From contig NZ_LN868937.1 of the NCBI RefSeq assembly GCF_001244735.1, forward strand, positions 2,183,044 through 2,247,043: a stretch of 64,000 nt of DNA, read 5' to 3'. The notes beneath the pieces were generated by a model. It ran no database searches. It saw only the letters and a list, made by a program, of their open reading frames with translations, and was not told where the DNA came from. A program made the translations under genes and the position numbers. Positions 59,519 to 64,000 of the stretch are shown in pieces (positions within the stretch are counted from its first letter, which is position 1; each line of letters opens with the position of its first letter). This DNA comes from Bacillus andreraoultii (GTDB lineage Bacteria > Bacillota > Bacilli > Bacillales > Caldibacillaceae).

Positions 59519-60109
59519 TCAGCTACTTTTTGATAACTTACCTGTAAATTTCGCTGCATTTTCTGCTGTCATATTTTCAAGTATGGAGGCTAATGTTTCA
59601 TCCTTTAATTGAGACATAATGCTTAAGGCTGTTGGTTCATCCATTTGAGTTAATATGGCAGCAGCGTTTTTTGGTTTCATTTTTTCATAAGTTTTAATGA
59701 TATCTTTACTAGAGGTATCTGTTTGTTTCTTAGTACCCTCATCTAAAGCTTTTTCTTGTTCAGATTCTAATCTGGATTTTTCCTCTTCTAAACTTGCAAT
59801 TTCTTGATCCTTTTTCTCTAATTCTGCCTGTAAATCTTGTACTTTTTTTTCTTGATTTTTTAAGTTTGCCTGAAGTTTATTTAATTGTTGCTCATATTGA
59901 TCTGGTGCGTTCTTAACATTTGCCTCACTAGGAAACAAAGAGCCAATCACTGGTATTTTTGATGCTTCTTGAAAAACATTTACCCCGGAAACTGTCGCTA
60001 TTACAAGAAGGATAGTTAAAATGATTAGTAAAGGTAAAATTAAATAATATAAAATTTTTTTCAAGAAGGACGGTTTATTTTCCTTTATCAATTCCTCATT
60101 TTTTTTCAT
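59519..60109 (-). CDS. ylxF: YlxF/MotE-like flagellar protein
   Basis: Resembles MotE, a periplasmic/extracytoplasmic chaperone of motor proteins; the role of Bacillus YlxF is not settled. The 196 residues comprise one transmembrane helix (about 16-40), a strong Lys/Glu/Gln coiled coil (about 70-115) and a C-terminal MgtE-N-like helical repeat (YEKMKPKNAAAILTQM, LASILENMTAENAA). I chose ATG at 60109, 7 nt after the fliJ stop; its AAGGGAG lies within fliJ at a long 13-nt spacing, so the start is less certain. Confidence 0.88.
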   Translation of the reverse strand: MKKNEELIKENKPSFLKKILYYLILPLLIILTILLVIATVSGVNVFQEASKIPVIGSLFPSEANVKNAPDQYEQQLNKLQANLKNQEKKVQDLQAELEKKDQEIASLEEEKSRLESEQEKALDEGTKKQTDTSSKDIIKTYEKMKPKNAAAILTQMDEPTALSIMSQLKDETLASILENMTAENAAKFTGKLSKSS

Positions 60110-60116
60110 TGTGACA

Positions 60117-60557
60117 TTACTTCTCCCTTGCCACGATTTGCATCGATAATTCATCCATTACTTTACGATCTTCCATGTTTAATATGTGAATATATTTTTC
60201 GTATTCTTTATTTTTCATTTTTTCCATTTTCTTTACTTCGATATTTTTTTCAACTAAAACTTGTTTTTCCAATTGCATATTATTTCTCGCTTGAAATACT
60301 AACTTTTGATAATAATCGATTTCTCTCTCAAGATTCATTAAGTATTTCTGTTGCATACGAATCTCTTGGATGCGAACACCTGTTTTTATTCTTTCTTCCA
60401 GTTGACCTTCAAGTGTTTCCTTTTGTTTTAATCGTTCATATAAAAATTCAGCAACTTCTTCAAATTTTCTAATTGACTTTTCGTACGTATAAGCCTGCTC
60501 TTCTTTTTCTCGTTCCCGTAACTCTAAAACTTTTTGAAGCTTGTAATTAAATTTCAT
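60117..60557 (-). CDS. fliJ: Flagellar export chaperone FliJ
   Basis: A coiled-coil stalk that links the FliI ATPase to FlhA. The 146 residues are almost entirely alpha-helical and charged (LQKVLELREREKEEQAYTYEKSI, abridged, near the N terminus). It overlaps fliI by 4 nt and is followed by ylxF. Length and position match B. subtilis FliJ. Confidence 0.93.
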   Translation of the reverse strand: MKFNYKLQKVLELREREKEEQAYTYEKSIRKFEEVAEFLYERLKQKETLEGQLEERIKTGVRIQEIRMQQKYLMNLEREIDYYQKLVFQARNNMQLEKQVLVEKNIEVKKMEKMKNKEYEKYIHILNMEDRKVMDELSMQIVAREK

Positions 60558-61876
60558 TCATCATCACCTATGAACAGTTCATTTAAGTGAGAAATACTTT
60601 CCTCTATTGAAACTTTCTTATCTGTCCTTTGTTTCAAATACGAAATAATTTTAGGATAATATTCAATCGCTTCATCTATTTCTTTTGAAGAACCTTTTTT
60701 ATATGCACCTATATTAATTAAATCTTCAGATTGAACATACGTATTTAAAATATCACGAAGCCGGTTTGCAACATTTTGATGCTCTTTCGTGGCTAATTCA
60801 CTCATTAAACGGCTTATGCTCTTCAAAACGTTTATCGCAGGGTATTGTCCCTTATTAGCGAGATTCCGATCGAGCACAATATGACCGTCTAAAATCCCTC
60901 GAACAGTATCTGCAATTGGCTCATTAAAATCATCACCGTCAACAAGTACAGTATAAATTGCTGTTATCGAACCTTTTGCATTTGTACCCGTTCTTTCCAG
61001 TAATATCGGTAACATAGAAAAAACGGATGGTGTATAACCTTTCGTTGCTGGTGGTTCACCTGTAGCTAAACCAACTTCTCTTTGAGCCATTGCAATCCGA
61101 GTAACAGAGTCCATCATTAACATGACATTAAAACCTTTATCTCGATAATATTCTGCTATCGCAGTTGCTGTATACGCACCTTTAATTCGCATAAGTGCAG
61201 GTTGATCACTTGTAGCCGCAACAACGATTGAACGTTGTAAGCCTTCAGGACCTAGATCTCGTTCAATAAATTCGCGAACTTCGCGACCCCTTTCACCGAT
61301 TAATGCAATCACATTTAAGTCGGCCTTTGTATTTCTTGCAATCATTCCTAATAATGTACTTTTACCGACACCACTACCAGCAAAGATTCCGATGCGCTGC
61401 CCTTTACCAATTGTTAATAATCCGTCAATTGCTCGAACACCTACTTCTAAAACCTCTTTTATAGGCGGACGATTTAATGGATTAGGAGGCTTCTGATCAG
61501 TTGGCCAACTCTGTAAATTATTTGGTAATATCGAACCATCCAAAGGTTTCCCTAGTGAATCGAGAACTTTACCTAGAAGCGCTTGTCCGACTTTTATCTC
61601 CAATGGTTTTTCTGTACTTTCAACCAACCATCCAGGTGCAATATCATTGACCGTTGTAAAAGGCATTATGAATACATTTTCATCTTTAAACCCAACAACT
61701 TCCCCTAAGATTCTCTTCTTATCTTTTTGGGTTTGAGAATAGATATAACATATATCACCAATTGAGCATATTGGTCCTCTAGATTCAATCATTATTCCAA
61801 CAACTTGTTTTACACGTCCATATCGTTTATACGTATCGATTGAGGGTATATGATTTAACAAGTCGATTGCTTTCAT
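60554..61876 (-). CDS. fliI: Flagellar export ATPase FliI
   Basis: An F1-beta-like ATPase that energises export. Of 440 residues the Walker A GIFAGSGVGKSTLLG lies about 164-178, LIGERGREVREF follows, and Walker B is in NVMLMMDSVTRIAMAQREVGLATGEPPATKGY (abridged). It overlaps fliH and fliJ by 4 nt each, as expected for the FliH-FliI-FliJ complex. Confidence 0.98.
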   Translation of the reverse strand: MKAIDLLNHIPSIDTYKRYGRVKQVVGIMIESRGPICSIGDICYIYSQTQKDKKRILGEVVGFKDENVFIMPFTTVNDIAPGWLVESTEKPLEIKVGQALLGKVLDSLGKPLDGSILPNNLQSWPTDQKPPNPLNRPPIKEVLEVGVRAIDGLLTIGKGQRIGIFAGSGVGKSTLLGMIARNTKADLNVIALIGERGREVREFIERDLGPEGLQRSIVVAATSDQPALMRIKGAYTATAIAEYYRDKGFNVMLMMDSVTRIAMAQREVGLATGEPPATKGYTPSVFSMLPILLERTGTNAKGSITAIYTVLVDGDDFNEPIADTVRGILDGHIVLDRNLANKGQYPAINVLKSISRLMSELATKEHQNVANRLRDILNTYVQSEDLINIGAYKKGSSKEIDEAIEYYPKIISYLKQRTDKKVSIEESISHLNELFIGDDE

Positions 61877-62640
61877 AAGTCATCACCAGAAAAAAGGTCG
61901 AGTAACTTCCTTTTTAACTCTTGTAGTTGCATATCAATACTTGCATCAATACGTATACCATCAGTCTCAATTACACAACCAAATTCAGTCAAATTCTCAT
62001 TAGGATAAATGTACATTTGACCTTCATGAAAGTACGGAATTAAGTCCCCTTTATTTTCTACAAGTAATTCATACTGGTTAGGATGAACATATAGTTTAAT
62101 TTCTTTGTAATCTTTTACTTCCTCAATTGCTTGTTTTACGATTGATAAAAAAGAAGATCCTGATTCTTGTAATTGTTCACGTAAGATTTTTTCAGCTGCT
62201 TTTAAACTGAGTGTTAATATTGTTTGCTCAGATTTTTCAACACATTGCATATATTCAATCCTTGCTTGATCAACAATACTTTTAGCAAATTGAATAGAAT
62301 CATTTACTTCTTCATATCCCTTTGCACGACCTTCATTAACACCTGTTTCAAATCCTTGAGTTCGAGCTTGTTCAAACGCTTTTTGTTTTTCTTCTTCAAA
62401 AGCTACTTTTTCTTGTTCTATCTGCTGTTTAATTTTATTTGCTTCTAATTTTGCTTGTTTCACAATTTCTTCTGCCTCTAACATCGCTTGCTTTATATAG
62501 TTTTCTTTCATAATTTGAGACTCAGTGTAAATGTGGTTAGTTCTCTCTTGTTCAATTTTATGATTAACGGTTAAATACCGAATAGAAATTTTTTTTCCTT
62601 CTAATTGGCCTGTATAATCTTTTTTAATCACATTAGACAA
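61873..62640 (-). CDS. fliH: Flagellar export regulator FliH
   Basis: Binds and restrains FliI and docks it at the C-ring. The 255 residues have a long Glu/Lys/Gln coiled coil (about 45-125) with the small-residue pattern GFETGVNEGRAKGYEE (about 99-114), and a C-terminal V-ATPase-E-like domain. I chose TTG at 62640 (MSNVIKKDYT) because GGAGGTGA lies 8 bases upstream. It overlaps the fliG stop by 8 nt; the frame opens at a TTG 27 nt earlier, ahead of that site. Confidence 0.92.
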   Translation of the reverse strand: MSNVIKKDYTGQLEGKKISIRYLTVNHKIEQERTNHIYTESQIMKENYIKQAMLEAEEIVKQAKLEANKIKQQIEQEKVAFEEEKQKAFEQARTQGFETGVNEGRAKGYEEVNDSIQFAKSIVDQARIEYMQCVEKSEQTILTLSLKAAEKILREQLQESGSSFLSIVKQAIEEVKDYKEIKLYVHPNQYELLVENKGDLIPYFHEGQMYIYPNENLTEFGCVIETDGIRIDASIDMQLQELKRKLLDLFSGDDL

Positions 62641-63643
62641 TGATATCGTCACCTCCACCACGGACAATGACTATTTCACCAGCATCTTCTAATCTTCGAA
62701 TAATAGCAACTATTCTTCCTTGAGCTTCTTCTACATCACGCAAACGAACAGGACCCATAATTTCCAATTCTTCTTTAAATGTTTCTTGCATCCTCGTAGA
62801 CATATTTCTGAATATAATTTCTTTTACTTCATCACTAGCCACTTTTAAAGCAAGCATTAAGTCTTCATTTTCGCAGTCTCTAATAATCATCTGTATTGCA
62901 CGATTATCTAAAGTGACAATATCTTCAAATACGAACATTCGTTTCTTAATCTCTTCTGCTAAAGCTGGGTCTTTCTTCTCTAAATCTTCTAATATAGTCC
63001 GTTCAGTTGTACGATCTACACCATTTAAAACTTCAACAATTGATTCAATTCCACCGGTTTGCGTGTAATCATGTGTTAATGTTGCTGAAAGCTTTTGCTC
63101 TAAAATTTGTTCAACTTCATAAATAACCTCTGGAGACGTACTTTCCATCAAAGCAATACGTCTAGCAACATCTGCCTGCATTTCTTCTGGCAGATTAGAC
63201 AGTATTTGAGATGCTTGAGTAGCGTCTAAGTAGGAAAGAATTAAAGCAATTGTTTGTGGATGTTCATTCTGAATAAAATTCAAAATTTGATTAGGGTCTG
63301 CTTTTCTGGCAAAGTCAAAAGGCCGAACTTGAAGTGATGATGTTAATCGATTTAAAATCGATGTCGCTTGTTCTTCCCCTAACGCTTTTTCTAAAATTAT
63401 TTTTGCAAAACCTATACCGCCCTGAGTTATATAATCTTGCGCTAAAGCTAAATTATGAAACTCTTCAATTACCTCAACTTTTTTATCTGCTGTGACATTT
63501 TTAATTGTCGAAATTTCTAATGTTAACTTTTCGATTTCTTCCTCTGTTAAATGTTTATATATAGAAGCCGAGGCATCGGGTCCGAGCGAAATAAGAAGAA
63601 TTGCTGCTTTCTGTTTTCCAGTTAATCCTTTTTTTCCGGCCAA
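62633..63643 (-). CDS. fliG: Flagellar motor switch protein FliG
   Basis: The C-ring torque subunit that meets the stators. Of 336 residues the N domain binds FliF, the middle domain has NEHPQTIALILSYL (the EHPQ motif) and the C domain carries the charged torque helix with MFVFEDIVTLDNRAIQMIIRD (abridged). The end GGGDDIIV matches B. subtilis. The start is TTG, 9 bases after AGGGGGGG, and the gene follows fliF by 15 nt. Confidence 0.98.
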   Translation of the reverse strand: MAGKKGLTGKQKAAILLISLGPDASASIYKHLTEEEIEKLTLEISTIKNVTADKKVEVIEEFHNLALAQDYITQGGIGFAKIILEKALGEEQATSILNRLTSSLQVRPFDFARKADPNQILNFIQNEHPQTIALILSYLDATQASQILSNLPEEMQADVARRIALMESTSPEVIYEVEQILEQKLSATLTHDYTQTGGIESIVEVLNGVDRTTERTILEDLEKKDPALAEEIKKRMFVFEDIVTLDNRAIQMIIRDCENEDLMLALKVASDEVKEIIFRNMSTRMQETFKEELEIMGPVRLRDVEEAQGRIVAIIRRLEDAGEIVIVRGGGDDIIV

Positions 63644-63658
63644 CTTACTTTACCCCCC

Positions 63659-64000
63659 CTAATCTTGAGACAACCATGTCCGAATCAATTTTGCAAATTC
63701 ATCTGGTCGTTCCTTTGCCATTTTTTCTATTTGTTTTTTCCTTACTTCCTCTTCAGTGTCGTTAGGCTTATTAACATCTGGTATATCAATTGGTTTTTGT
63801 TTTGGAACGACAATCACTTCTTCTGGTTCAAATTCATCTTTTCGTTTACGTAAGAAAATGATTCCTAAAACGATAACCAATACGACTAATACGCCTATTA
63901 AAATATATCCCCATAAAGGAAAACTTTTAGTAATTTCAGATTGATCCGATGTAGTTGTTTTTCCTAATAAAGGTTGGAATGTTACTGCTACTTTGCTATT
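63659..64000 (-). CDS. fliF: Flagellar MS-ring protein FliF, C-terminal part
   Basis: Only the last 113 residues are in the window; the gene continues past 64000. The visible part has the end of the periplasmic region, the second transmembrane helix (WGYILIGVLVVLVIVLGIIF, about 30-49 of the fragment), a basic stop-transfer LRKRK and an acidic cytoplasmic tail. The last helix, with KMAKERPDEFAKLIRTWLSQD (abridged), is the FliG-binding segment of the family. Identification is supported by position before fliG. Confidence 0.93.
   Translation of the reverse strand, partial: NSKVAVTFQPLLGKTTTSDQSEITKSFPLWGYILIGVLVVLVIVLGIIFLRKRKDEFEPEEVIVVPKQKPIDIPDVNKPNDTEEEVRKKQIEKMAKERPDEFAKLIRTWLSQD

Overview
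The window is a continuous stretch of a low-GC, Gram-positive, endospore-forming and motile bacterium of the Bacillaceae. The gene order is that of the Bacillus subtilis spoIIIE to fla/che region, read backwards: every supported gene lies on the minus strand. Sporulation genes (spoIIIE, tepA, dpaA/dpaB, ylxY), the PolC-type replicase, the FliY/CheC/CheD chemotaxis set and purine-rich Shine-Dalgarno sites with frequent TTG and GTG starts all fit this assignment. I cannot name the species.

In the direction of transcription (right to left), 64000-38442 is a flagellar/chemotaxis operon of about 29 tightly packed genes. It runs from the 3' end of fliF through the C-ring, the export apparatus, the hook genes, cheY, flhA/flhF/flhG, cheB/cheA/cheW/cheC/cheD and sigD to swrB. 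Next (38229-29005) come rpsB, tsf, pyrH, frr, uppS, cdsA, dxr, rasP and proS: translation factors, UMP supply, envelope lipid synthesis and intramembrane proteolysis. polC stands alone (28736-24411). The rimP-nusA-rnpM-ylxQ-infB-ylxP-rbfA-truB-ribF cluster follows (24160-16769), then rpsO, pnp, ylxY, mlpA and ymxH. The last block is the dipicolinate/diaminopimelate operon dpaA-dpaB-asd-dapG-dapA (10954-5947), followed by rnjB, tepA, ylzJ and spoIIIE.

Functionally, asd, dapG and dapA make dihydrodipicolinate. DpaA/DpaB turn it into the dipicolinic acid of the spore core, and the same intermediate feeds lysine and cell-wall diaminopimelate. A sigma-K-like -10 sits before dpaA, and asd has its own sigma-A-like promoter followed by a terminator-like leader.

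No wholly new system is present; the protein-coding content is conserved core genome. The less ordinary material lies between genes. A roughly 110-bp repeat family occurs in three operon junctions, each time just downstream of a terminator. Other items are a nested 105-nt hairpin between rbfA and truB, a structured rpsB leader, a possible attenuator before asd, a plus-oriented terminator-like hairpin inside the fla/che operon, and a sigma-G-like promoter before tepA. The rnjB product keeps a complete metallo-beta-lactamase motif. Many starts were moved from the longest reading frame to the start served by a Shine-Dalgarno site; each is explained in its entry.
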